A stretch of 64,000 bases of DNA from an uncultured Oscillospiraceae bacterium (GTDB lineage Bacteria; Bacillota; Clostridia; Oscillospirales; Oscillospiraceae): contig CAJUFJ010000001.1 in the NCBI GenBank assembly GCA_910585815.1, positions 40,782 to 104,781 of the forward strand, given 5' to 3'. This document shows, in pieces, positions 47,981-54,881 of this stretch. The notes under the pieces are model-generated. The model saw nothing but the letters and a program-made list of their open reading frames with translations, did not search any database and was not told the origin of the DNA. How positions within the stretch are numbered: position 1 is the first letter of the stretch; each line of letters begins with the position of its first letter. The translations under genes were made by a program, and so were the position numbers.

Positions 47981-48496
47981 ATGCGCAAATTTACTGTCCG
48001 GGACATCACCCTGGCCGCCCTCATCGCGGCGGCCTACGTCGTACTTACCTTTGGAATCCCCCTCCCTCCCTATGCTGGTATCCAACTGCGGGTGGCCGAG
48101 GCCATGACGGTGCTGCCCTTCCTGTTCCCTGCCGCCACACCGGGACTGGTGGTAGGCTGCTTTATCGTCAATCTGTTTTCTCCCTACTCCCTGGATCTCG
48201 TATTTGGCACCCTGGCCACCCTGCTGGCCTGTCTGCTCACCCAGCGTATGCCCAACCGCTGGCTGGCCCCCCTGCCTCCGGTGCTGTGCAATATGGTAAT
48301 CGTGGGCGCGGAGATCGCCTGGTATCTGGTGGGCTTTGGTCCCGGCTTTCTGGCCGCCTATGCCCTCAATGCCTTCACCGTGGGCGTGGGAGAGCTGATC
48401 GCCTGCGTAATTCTGGGGCAGCTGCTGCTCACCGCTCTGCCCAAGGTGCCCGTTTTGCGGCCCTACATCCCGGAGCACCGGCTGGCAAACATCTGA
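47981..48496 (+). CDS. queT: Queuosine-precursor transporter, QueT family
   Basis: The 171-residue membrane protein is an ECF-type S component with about five or six helices: RDITLAALIAAAYVVLTFGI, then the family signature GIQLRVAEAMTVLPFLFPAA, and NAFTVGVGELIACVILGQLL. It captures queuine precursors such as preQ1 for tRNA modification and works with a shared ECF energy-coupling module, not encoded here. GGAGG precedes the ATG, and a terminator follows. Confidence 0.9.
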   Translation: MRKFTVRDITLAALIAAAYVVLTFGIPLPPYAGIQLRVAEAMTVLPFLFPAATPGLVVGCFIVNLFSPYSLDLVFGTLATLLACLLTQRMPNRWLAPLPPVLCNMVIVGAEIAWYLVGFGPGFLAAYALNAFTVGVGELIACVILGQLLLTALPKVPVLRPYIPEHRLANI

Positions 48497-48506
48497 AAAT
48501 GATCGA

Positions 48507-48540
48507 GGCCGCCCCGCCGGGCGGCCTTTTGTTGCCTTTT
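48507..48540 (+). terminator. Terminator after queT
   Basis: GGCCGCCC (48507-48514) / GGGCGGCC (48519-48526), then TTTTGTTGCCTTTTTT. Confidence 0.92.
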
Positions 48541-48583
48541 TTCCCCATATGTGGTATATTGAAGGAAAGTAGGGGGGCTTCTT

Positions 48584-50071
48584 ATGAAAATTCTCCGGGG
48601 CATCGCCCTGTTTCTCCTGCTGTCCGCCGCGCTGGCCCTTCCCGTCTGCGCCCAGGAGGCGGACTGCACCGGCGCAGACTTTTCGGCGGAGGGCTTTTCC
48701 AATCCCGGCCGTCTCTGGGACGGCCGCCGGGACAGCTGGAGCTCCGCCCCGGACGGGGGCCGGGTTACGGTCTCCCGGTCCGACGGAATCGCCGGGCTGT
48801 ACATCGAATTTGACCGCCTCCCCCAGCCCTGGACGCTGAACGGGGAAATCCCCTGTGGGGAGGCGGGGTACCTCCACCAGTACGTGGACCTGTCCGCCCG
48901 CCTGGGCGGCCCGGTCCAGTCCCTGACCCTGAACTTCCCGGCGGGGACGGCCATCGGGGAAATTTACGCCTTTTCCCCCGGCCAGCTGCCCGGCTGGGTC
49001 CAGGTGTGGCAGCCCCCCCTGGAGGAGGCCGACCTGATGCTGGTCTCCTCCCACTCCGACGATGAACAGCTTTTCTTTGCCGGCCTGCTCCCCCTCTACG
49101 GGCCGGGCCGGGGGCTGGATGTTCAGGTGGTCTATTTTGTCCAGCACTTCCAGGCCAATGGCCAGGCCGACCACAGGCGCCCCCATGAGCAGCTGGACGG
49201 CCTCTGGACGGTGGGGATGCGCCACTACCCCATCATCTCCGACTTCCCTGACCTCTATTCCAACTCCAAAAACCGGCAGACCGCCCTGAACAGCGCCCTG
49301 GCCGTCTATGGCCGGGCGGGGGCGGAGTATGAGGACTTCGTGGCCTACCTCACCGCCTGCATCCGCCAATGCAGGCCGCTAGTGGTGGTCAGCCACGACC
49401 TGGACGGGGAGTACGGCCACGGCACCCATGTGCTGTGCGCCGATACCCTCACCCGGGCGGTGGAGGCGGCTGCTGACCCGGCCCAGTTTCCCGACCACGG
49501 AGCGCCCTGGGCGGTGGAGAAGCTCTACCTCCACCTGTATGAGGAAAACCCCGTCACCCTGGACCTGGACACCCCTCTGGACAGCCTGGGGGGCAGGACC
49601 CCCTTCCAGGTGACCCAGGAGGGCTTCGCCTGCCACAAGAGCCAGCACTGGACCTGGTTCTACAAGTGGCTCTACGGCGCCAAGGACCGCCCCATCACCC
49701 GGGCGGCGGACATCCGGAGCTATTCCCCCTGCCGCTATGGCCTGTACTACACTGCGGTGGGCCCCGACGAGGTGGGCGGCGACCTCTTTGAGCACATAGA
49801 GCCCTACGCCGCCCGCCGGGCCCGGCTGGAGGCGGAGGAGCAGGCGGCCAGGGAGGCCCAGGAGGCGGCCCGCCGTCAGGCTGAGGAGGCGGCCAAAGCG
49901 GAGGCGGAGGCCGAAGCCCGGGCCCAGGAGGAGGTCCTGGCCGAGGCCGCCCGGCAGGAGCTGTTCCAGCGGCAGATGCTAGCCCGGATGGTTTTAGCCG
50001 CCGCGATTGCACTGATTTTGTCGGTTGGACTGCTGCTGCTTTCCTATCTCTTGCTCAAGAAAAAGCGTTAA
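48584..50071 (+). CDS. Exported, membrane-anchored PIG-L family deacetylase
   Basis: The 495-residue protein has a signal peptide (about residues 1-23, ending VCAQ), an N-terminal beta domain (about 25-145) resembling a discoidin-type carbohydrate module, and a PIG-L/LmbE domain from about 150: LMLVSSHSDDEQLFFAGLLP (Zn motif) and VSHDLDGEYGHGTHV. A highly charged Glu/Ala/Arg coiled coil (about 410-465) leads to a C-terminal membrane helix (MVLAAAIALILSVGLLLLSY) with a KKKR stop-transfer tail. It likely deacetylates a surface N-acetyl sugar. Confidence 0.88.
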   Translation: MKILRGIALFLLLSAALALPVCAQEADCTGADFSAEGFSNPGRLWDGRRDSWSSAPDGGRVTVSRSDGIAGLYIEFDRLPQPWTLNGEIPCGEAGYLHQYVDLSARLGGPVQSLTLNFPAGTAIGEIYAFSPGQLPGWVQVWQPPLEEADLMLVSSHSDDEQLFFAGLLPLYGPGRGLDVQVVYFVQHFQANGQADHRRPHEQLDGLWTVGMRHYPIISDFPDLYSNSKNRQTALNSALAVYGRAGAEYEDFVAYLTACIRQCRPLVVVSHDLDGEYGHGTHVLCADTLTRAVEAAADPAQFPDHGAPWAVEKLYLHLYEENPVTLDLDTPLDSLGGRTPFQVTQEGFACHKSQHWTWFYKWLYGAKDRPITRAADIRSYSPCRYGLYYTAVGPDEVGGDLFEHIEPYAARRARLEAEEQAAREAQEAARRQAEEAAKAEAEAEARAQEEVLAEAARQELFQRQMLARMVLAAAIALILSVGLLLLSYLLLKKKR

Positions 50072-50153
50072 CCGTCTTTATGCGGTTTCTTGTCCGTGAT
50101 TTTGCCCATATACCAGGTGTATAAATTTTATATAAAACATTTGTTCTATCCTA

Positions 50154-50181
50154 TTGCATTCTATGAAAAACCTGCTATAAT
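50154..50181 (+). promoter_or_regulatory. Promoter of the Panacea-domain pair
   Basis: TTGCAT (50154-50159) and TATAAT (50176-50181), spacer 16, in an AT-rich stretch that contrasts with the surroundings. A strong AAAGGAGGG follows at 50190-50198. Confidence 0.8.
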
Positions 50182-50205
50182 AGAAATTAGAAAGGAGGGT
50201 TTACC

Positions 50206-50676
50206 ATGCCAATGTCAGCCAGTGTTGTTTGCAACAACATTTTAACACGGGCATTTCAAGAAAACATTCCGGTATCTCCGATGAAGCTTCAAAAATTGAT
50301 GTATTTTGTCAGCTGTGAATATGTGAAAGCCACAGGAAAAGACCTGCTTTCCGAAAACTTTGGCGTATGGCAATATGGCCCTGTTCTCCCATCTCTATAC
50401 GATGAGTTTAAATCCTTTCACGATCAGCCCATCACCAAATATGCAACGGATGCCGACGGCGTCCCCTATGCAATCAATGAAGATACTGCCCCCCATCTAA
50501 AGGCCTCCATCACCCGTGTATGGGACGCGTTCAAGGGCATGGATGGAATCGCACTGTCCAAAATCACCCACCGAGACGGCTCCGCCTGGTCTACCGCATT
50601 TGATCAGCGGCGCACCTCCATTTCTTCTGATGACATGAAGGGGGATATGACCTATGCCAGCTACCTCCTCACATGA
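50206..50676 (+). CDS. Panacea (DUF4065 / SocA-like) domain protein, putative antitoxin
   Basis: The 156-residue protein shows the Panacea fold: SVVCNNILTRAFQENIPVSP, MKLQKLMYFVSCEYVKATGK, FGVWQYGPVLPSLYDEFKSF and the C-terminal ALSKITHRDGSAWSTAF. This domain is present in SocA and in the PanA antitoxins that neutralise unrelated toxins. It overlaps the next gene by 23 bases, consistent with a two-gene toxin-antitoxin operon. Composition is AT-richer than flanking genes, suggesting transfer. Confidence 0.82.
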   Translation: MPMSASVVCNNILTRAFQENIPVSPMKLQKLMYFVSCEYVKATGKDLLSENFGVWQYGPVLPSLYDEFKSFHDQPITKYATDADGVPYAINEDTAPHLKASITRVWDAFKGMDGIALSKITHRDGSAWSTAFDQRRTSISSDDMKGDMTYASYLLT

Positions 50677-50995
50677 CATTATTGAAAAACCGGTCATCAG
50701 CTCCGGCGTCGACCTCCCGTTTCCACCAAATTCAGCTTCCCCGGAACAACCCTCAGAGGATATTCCGACACAAATCCGCCTGAACGATCAAAAGCACACC
50801 CATGCAGTCGAAGATTTTAAGAACGCAATCGGTAAACAACTGTTGTATGGCTGCCTGTTCGCCATTGCTGTGTTCGCCCTTCTGGACGCCCATTGTAATA
50901 TTGAATCGCCTATGTTTACCAGTGCTTTTGAGGTCGCAAAGATTGTAGCTACCACCGTACTTGGCTATCTGTTTGGAAGTAAAAGCAAATCTTAA
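50654..50995 (+). CDS. Small single-helix membrane protein, putative toxin partner
   Basis: The 113-residue protein has a Pro/Ser-rich soluble N-terminal half (residues about 1-65) and a hydrophobic segment at about 68-86 (LLYGCLFAIAVFALLDA) with a second weaker one near the end (KIVATTVLGYLFG). No family is recognised. It overlaps the Panacea gene, which in known systems is the antitoxin next to a toxin of variable type, including membrane-acting ones. Toxin status is an inference from context only. Confidence 0.55.
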   Translation: MPATSSHDIIEKPVISSGVDLPFPPNSASPEQPSEDIPTQIRLNDQKHTHAVEDFKNAIGKQLLYGCLFAIAVFALLDAHCNIESPMFTSAFEVAKIVATTVLGYLFGSKSKS

Positions 50996-50999
50996 CGGT

Positions 51000-51034
51000 A
51001 AAATCCCGCTCCGGCACAGCCGGGGCGGGATTTT
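51000..51034. terminator. Bidirectional terminator
   Basis: AAAATCCCGC-TCCGG / CCGG-GGCGGGATTTT: a long stem flanked by A-run and T-run, serving the Panacea pair and the convergent ACT gene. Confidence 0.9.
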
Positions 51035-51040
51035 ATCTGG

Positions 51041-51475
51041 TTACAGCTTGTCAATCTCCTCCTGCTCCACCACCTGGATGCCCCGCTGGGCCAGGGCGGA
51101 CGCGGCGGCGGCGTTGTCGGCCACCCGGAAGATCATATAGGCGTGGTCCGTATCCCTGCCGCCCAGGAAGGCGTACATATACTCCACATTCACCTTGGCG
51201 TCGGTGAGGGCCTGAAGCACCTTGTTCAGCCCGCCGGGCACGTCGGGAATGGCCACCCCCAGCACGGGGGTAATGTTGTGGACGTAGCCCGCATCCTTCA
51301 GCACGGTGGTGGTCTTATACACATCGTCCACAATGATGCGGGCGATGCCGAAGTCGCTGGTCTCAGCCAGGGAGAAGGCCCGCATGTCGATTTTGTTCTG
51401 GGCCAGCACCCCGGTCATGGCGTAGAGCGCGCCGGGCTTGTTCTCCAGAAAGACGGAAATCTGCTTGATGCTCAT
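51041..51475 (-). CDS. Tandem ACT-domain protein
   Basis: The 144-residue protein is two ACT domains: SIKQISVFLENKPGALYAMT (first) and TPVLGVAIPDVPGGLNKVLQ (second). Such proteins bind amino acids and are regularly found next to phenylacetate-CoA ligase and indolepyruvate oxidoreductase genes. ATG 51475 follows GGAGGA. It is last in the minus-strand aryl-acid operon, separated from paaK by a repeat. Confidence 0.9.
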   Translation of the reverse strand: MSIKQISVFLENKPGALYAMTGVLAQNKIDMRAFSLAETSDFGIARIIVDDVYKTTTVLKDAGYVHNITPVLGVAIPDVPGGLNKVLQALTDAKVNVEYMYAFLGGRDTDHAYMIFRVADNAAAASALAQRGIQVVEQEEIDKL

Positions 51476-51505
51476 AATATCGATTCCTCCTGTTCCTGCT
51501 TCAAT

Positions 51506-51602
51506 TGGCTCCCCCCTTGTGGGGGAGCTCCAGGCGAAGCCGGGTGAGGGGGGCGCCCCCTCCGACCGCTTCGCGGCCACCTCCCCCATAAAGGAGGAGG
51601 CA
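51506..51602. repeat. Dispersed repeat, family B (divergent)
   Basis: TGGCTCCCCCCTTGTGGGGG ... CTCCAGGCGAAGCCGGGTGA ... CACCTCCCCCATAAAGGAGG. It lies between paaK and the ACT gene. Confidence 0.7.
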
Positions 51603-51606
51603 GCGT

Positions 51607-52908
51607 TTAAATCTTCCGCTTGTCGATGACCCGCACGGCCTTGCCCTCGCTGCGGACGATGGTCTTGGGGGCCACCAGGGTGACCTTGGCGGCCAGGCCC
51701 AGCATGGACCGCAGGCCGTCCACCAGTTCCTTCTGCCGCTTGCTGATCTCGCCCATGTTGTCGGTGAACATCTCGGGGGTCATCTCCACCTGGACGTCCA
51801 GGGTGTCGGTGTTCTTCACCCGGTCCACGATAATCTGGTAGTTGGCGGGGTAGCCGTGGTTGAGCAGGACGGTCTCAATCTGAGACGGGAACACATTCAC
51901 GCCCCGGATGATGAGCATATCATCGGACCGGCCCATAGGCTTGCACATCTTCACGTGGGTGCGGCCGCAGGAGCACTTCTCCCGGGTAAGCATACAGATA
52001 TCCCGGGTGCGGTAGCGCAGCAGGGGGAAGGCCTCCTTGGTGATGGAGGTGAATACCAGCTCCCCCTTGGTGCCCTCGGGGAGGACCTCGCCGGTGTCGG
52101 GGTCGATGATCTCAGCGATGAAGTGGTCCTCGTTGACGTGCATCCCGCTCTGGGCGGAGCACTCGAAGGACACGCCGGGGCCGGACAGCTCAGTCAAGCC
52201 ATAAATATCATAGGCCTTGATGCCCAGGGTATTCTGGATATCCTGCCGCATCTCCTCCGACCAGGCTTCGGCACCGAAGATACCCGCCTTCAGGGGAATC
52301 TGGTCGGGGGTGAGGCCCATCTCCTTCATGGTCTCGCCGATGTAGGCGGCGTAGGAGGGGGTGCAGCACAGGATGGTAGCGGACAGGTCTTTGATAAACA
52401 TGATCTGCCGCTCGGTGTTGCCCGAGGAGGTGGGGATGGTGAGGCAGCCCACCTTGTGGGACCCGCCGTTGAGGCCGGGGCCGCCGGTGAACAGACCGTA
52501 GCCGTAGGACACTTGGCACACGTCCTCGTCGGTGCCCCCGGCGGCCATGATGGCCCGGGCGCAGCAGTCCTCCCACAGGTCGATGTCGTGCTGGGTGTAG
52601 AAGGCCACCACCCGCTTGCCGGTGGTGCCCGAGGTGGACTGGATGCGCACGCACTCCTTCAGGGGCTTGGCTACCAGCCCGTAGGGGTAGGCCTCCCGCA
52701 GGTCGGCCTTGGTGACAAAGGGCAGCTTGTGCAAATCGTCGCTGGACCGGATATCGTCAGGGGTGAGGCCCTTCTCCTCCATCTTTTTCCGGTAGTAGGG
52801 CACGTTGTCCCAGACGTGGCGCACCTGCTTCACAAGCCGCTCATCCTGCCAGGCCTTGATTTGTTCCCGGGACGCGCACTCGATCTCGGGCTGGTAGTAT
52901 CTTTCCAT
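51607..52908 (-). CDS. paaK: Phenylacetate-CoA ligase (adenylate-forming)
   Basis: The 433-residue AMP-forming ligase has VPYYRKKMEEKGLTPDDIRS, the ATP loop IQSTSGTTGKRVVAFYT, GLTELSGPGVSFEC and the C-terminal GRSDDMLIIRGVNVFPSQIE. It activates aryl acids such as phenylacetate or indoleacetate to CoA thioesters. The start is set at the second ATG (52908), because AAAGGA lies nine bases upstream of it and directly abuts the first. It works with iorAB upstream: arylpyruvate oxidation and aryl-acid/CoA interconversion. Confidence 0.93.
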   Translation of the reverse strand: MERYYQPEIECASREQIKAWQDERLVKQVRHVWDNVPYYRKKMEEKGLTPDDIRSSDDLHKLPFVTKADLREAYPYGLVAKPLKECVRIQSTSGTTGKRVVAFYTQHDIDLWEDCCARAIMAAGGTDEDVCQVSYGYGLFTGGPGLNGGSHKVGCLTIPTSSGNTERQIMFIKDLSATILCCTPSYAAYIGETMKEMGLTPDQIPLKAGIFGAEAWSEEMRQDIQNTLGIKAYDIYGLTELSGPGVSFECSAQSGMHVNEDHFIAEIIDPDTGEVLPEGTKGELVFTSITKEAFPLLRYRTRDICMLTREKCSCGRTHVKMCKPMGRSDDMLIIRGVNVFPSQIETVLLNHGYPANYQIIVDRVKNTDTLDVQVEMTPEMFTDNMGEISKRQKELVDGLRSMLGLAAKVTLVAPKTIVRSEGKAVRVIDKRKI

Positions 52909-53001
52909 GGGTATCATTCCTTTCGGATTGTATGTCTTATGTTCTTTTTCTTGTAAGAAAAAGAACCAAAAAGAACGTTACAAAAAACTTCGTTTTTCTC
53001 C

Positions 53002-53376
53002 CTATTTTGCCAGGAGACGGCCCCGGTTCATGGTGACCTTGTTCTTGCCGCCAAAGTCCATGTCGAAAATGACGGTCACGGTGACCGGCGGCTCGGGCAG
53101 CAGGTCGAATACCCGCTCCGACTCCCAGTCGGCCAGCTCCGCGAAGTTCTCCTTGGCAAAGCCCTGATAGGTAGAGCCGTCCGCCCCCATGTCCATGTTG
53201 ATCCGGGCTTCGTAGCCCTTATCCCCCTGGGTGACGGCGATGGCGTATCTGGCGGAGTTCACAAACTCGCTGGGCAGGTTCTCCTTAAAAAACTGCTTCA
53301 GCACCTGAGAATTGGCATCGTTGACCTCCTCCACTTTCTTGGCGCCGCCGCCAAAGAGGTTAGAGAAAAGTCCCAT
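53002..53376 (-). CDS. Small cytosolic protein of unknown function
   Basis: The 124-residue protein begins MGLFSNLFGGGAKKVEEVND and has an alternating beta pattern (YAIAVTQGDKGYEARINMDM, PPVTVTVIFDMDFGG). No family is recognised. ATG 53376 has AAAGGA upstream. It lies between paaK and the EcsC-like gene and uses host-like codons, unlike that neighbour. The region 52909-53001 holds only its end and a Lys/Asn-coding-like A-rich stretch without a gene. Confidence 0.55.
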   Translation of the reverse strand: MGLFSNLFGGGAKKVEEVNDANSQVLKQFFKENLPSEFVNSARYAIAVTQGDKGYEARINMDMGADGSTYQGFAKENFAELADWESERVFDLLPEPPVTVTVIFDMDFGGKNKVTMNRGRLLAK

Positions 53377-53378
53377 GT

Positions 53379-54149
53379 TCAATCAATCCTTTCTAAATTG
53401 TAGTAATTTACATCGCACCACTTTAAAGTTGCCAAATATTTCTTAAGTTTTTTTGCACAGGGCTTAAATGTTACATAAGTTAGCCCTCCAGATGCTACGC
53501 CACCAACAACAGGGATAATTTTTGACACACCTTTAGCAAAAATTTCTCTATTCATCCTTACACCAAGAATTTTTGCAACTTGTTTAACAACATTATAAAC
53601 TGCATACTTTGTCAATGGTTTATTGGCCAAACTCTTACTGGCTTTTGTGGCTGCTGACGCAGACAATTTGGTAATCGTAGTAGCTGCACCATTGACTCCA
53701 AACATAACACCAATAAATAATGTTAATAAATTAGCGGTATCATCATCCATTTCACCATTACTATCAAAAACTTCATCCCAGCCATACAAATACATCAATT
53801 TTTGTAAAATCCGAAGTACATGTCCAAAATATTGAGCAAGATCTACTGGAATTGTGCCAAACATTGCAAATCCTCCAGGGATTCCTGCCGCAAATGATAT
53901 AGCACTCACTTGGTTAGTTTCGTAGTTAATACATCCTTTTGCAATTCTGTTGATTGTTTCAACAGAAACCCCAGCGTAGGCAGGATTATTATTTATTGCA
54001 ATTTCAATCTGTTCTTTTGAACAAAATTTTTTCAATTCCCGAGCCAGAAACCTGTTTCTATCAATGCGTACAGTCGGAAAACTGGCAGCAGTTTTCAGGG
54101 CCAATTCAAAAGTATTGCTTCCACCGACTATTTCAACGCCCTCACTCAT
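53379..54149 (-). CDS. AT-rich EcsC-like membrane-associated protein
   Basis: The 256-residue protein has conserved EcsC-type features: INRIAKGCINYETNQVSAIS, AGIPGGFAMFGTIPVDLAQY and LRILQKLMYLYGWDEVF, with several amphipathic or hydrophobic helices (LFIGVMFGVNGAATTI, IIPVVGGVASGGLTYVTF). It is far more AT-rich than its neighbours and is placed between iorB and the next operon genes, which points to recent acquisition. The ATG at 54149 is about 14 bases from AAAGGAG, so a non-ATG start closer by is possible. Function unknown. Confidence 0.65.
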   Translation of the reverse strand: MSEGVEIVGGSNTFELALKTAASFPTVRIDRNRFLARELKKFCSKEQIEIAINNNPAYAGVSVETINRIAKGCINYETNQVSAISFAAGIPGGFAMFGTIPVDLAQYFGHVLRILQKLMYLYGWDEVFDSNGEMDDDTANLLTLFIGVMFGVNGAATTITKLSASAATKASKSLANKPLTKYAVYNVVKQVAKILGVRMNREIFAKGVSKIIPVVGGVASGGLTYVTFKPCAKKLKKYLATLKWCDVNYYNLERID

Positions 54150-54168
54150 TATTATTGATATTCTCCTT

Positions 54169-54744
54169 TTATGCGTTTTTCCCCAGCTCAAAGGCCTTTT
54201 TGTTCAGCTCCAAAAACTTGGGGGGCACCATGGCCTCCAAAGACTTCTGCCAGGCCTGGTCGGGCAGGTCGAAGTAGTGGGACAGCCGGCCCATGAGGAC
54301 GATATTCACCGCCTTGGCCGACCCGGCCTCCTCGGCCAGCTTGAGACAGTCCAGGGCGTCCACCTTGGCCCCGGCGGCCCGCATTTTCTCCACCAGGTTC
54401 TCCGGGTAGGAGGCAGCTCCGGTGATGACGGGCATGGGGTCAATCTGCTGGGTGGAGGTGACAATCTGGCCGTCGGGCTTTAAGTAGCTCAGCCACCGGG
54501 CGGCCTCCAGCAGCTCGAAGGAGACGATATAGTCCGCCTCCCCCTTGTCAATGACGGGGGAATCCACCCGGTCGCCGTAGCGCACATAGGTGACCACCGA
54601 CCCGCCCCGCTGGGACATGCCGTGTACCTCAGACACCTTCACGTCAAACCCCTGCTCCATGAGAAGGTGGCCCAGCAGCTTGGACGCCAGGAGGGACCCC
54701 TGTCCCCCCACGCCCACGATCATGATATTTTTGGTTTCCATATG
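54169..54744 (-). CDS. iorB: Indolepyruvate:ferredoxin oxidoreductase beta subunit
   Basis: The 191-residue subunit begins NIMIVGVGGQGSLLASKLLG and has VKVSEVHGMSQRGGSVVTYV and DYIVSFELLEAARWLSYLKP, the gamma-type fold of pyruvate:ferredoxin oxidoreductases. With IorA it oxidises aryl pyruvates to aryl-CoA and reduced ferredoxin. ATG 54744 is used because AAGGAG lies between it and an upstream in-frame ATG. Confidence 0.94.
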   Translation of the reverse strand, partial: HMETKNIMIVGVGGQGSLLASKLLGHLLMEQGFDVKVSEVHGMSQRGGSVVTYVRYGDRVDSPVIDKGEADYIVSFELLEAARWLSYLKPDGQIVTSTQQIDPMPVITGAASYPENLVEKMRAAGAKVDALDCLKLAEEAGSAKAVNIVLMGRLSHYFDLPDQAWQKSLEAMVPPKFLELNKKAFELGKNA

Positions 54745-54794
54745 TTGAAACAACTCCTTGTTCATTCACTGGGAATATCAATGGCACCCATTTC

Positions 54795-54870
54795 TGTAGG
54801 GGCGGCCTGTGGCCGCCCGCATTTTATTCCCGCGCCGAATTCCGACGGGCGGCCACAGGCCGCCCCTACG
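54795..54870. repeat. Dispersed palindromic repeat, family A, between iorA and iorB
   Basis: TGTAGGGGCGGCCTGTGGCC and GGCCACAGGCCGCCCCTACG arms around a 30-base spacer, sitting between two subunit genes of one enzyme. Confidence 0.85.
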
Positions 54871-54881
54871 GCAACCGCATG

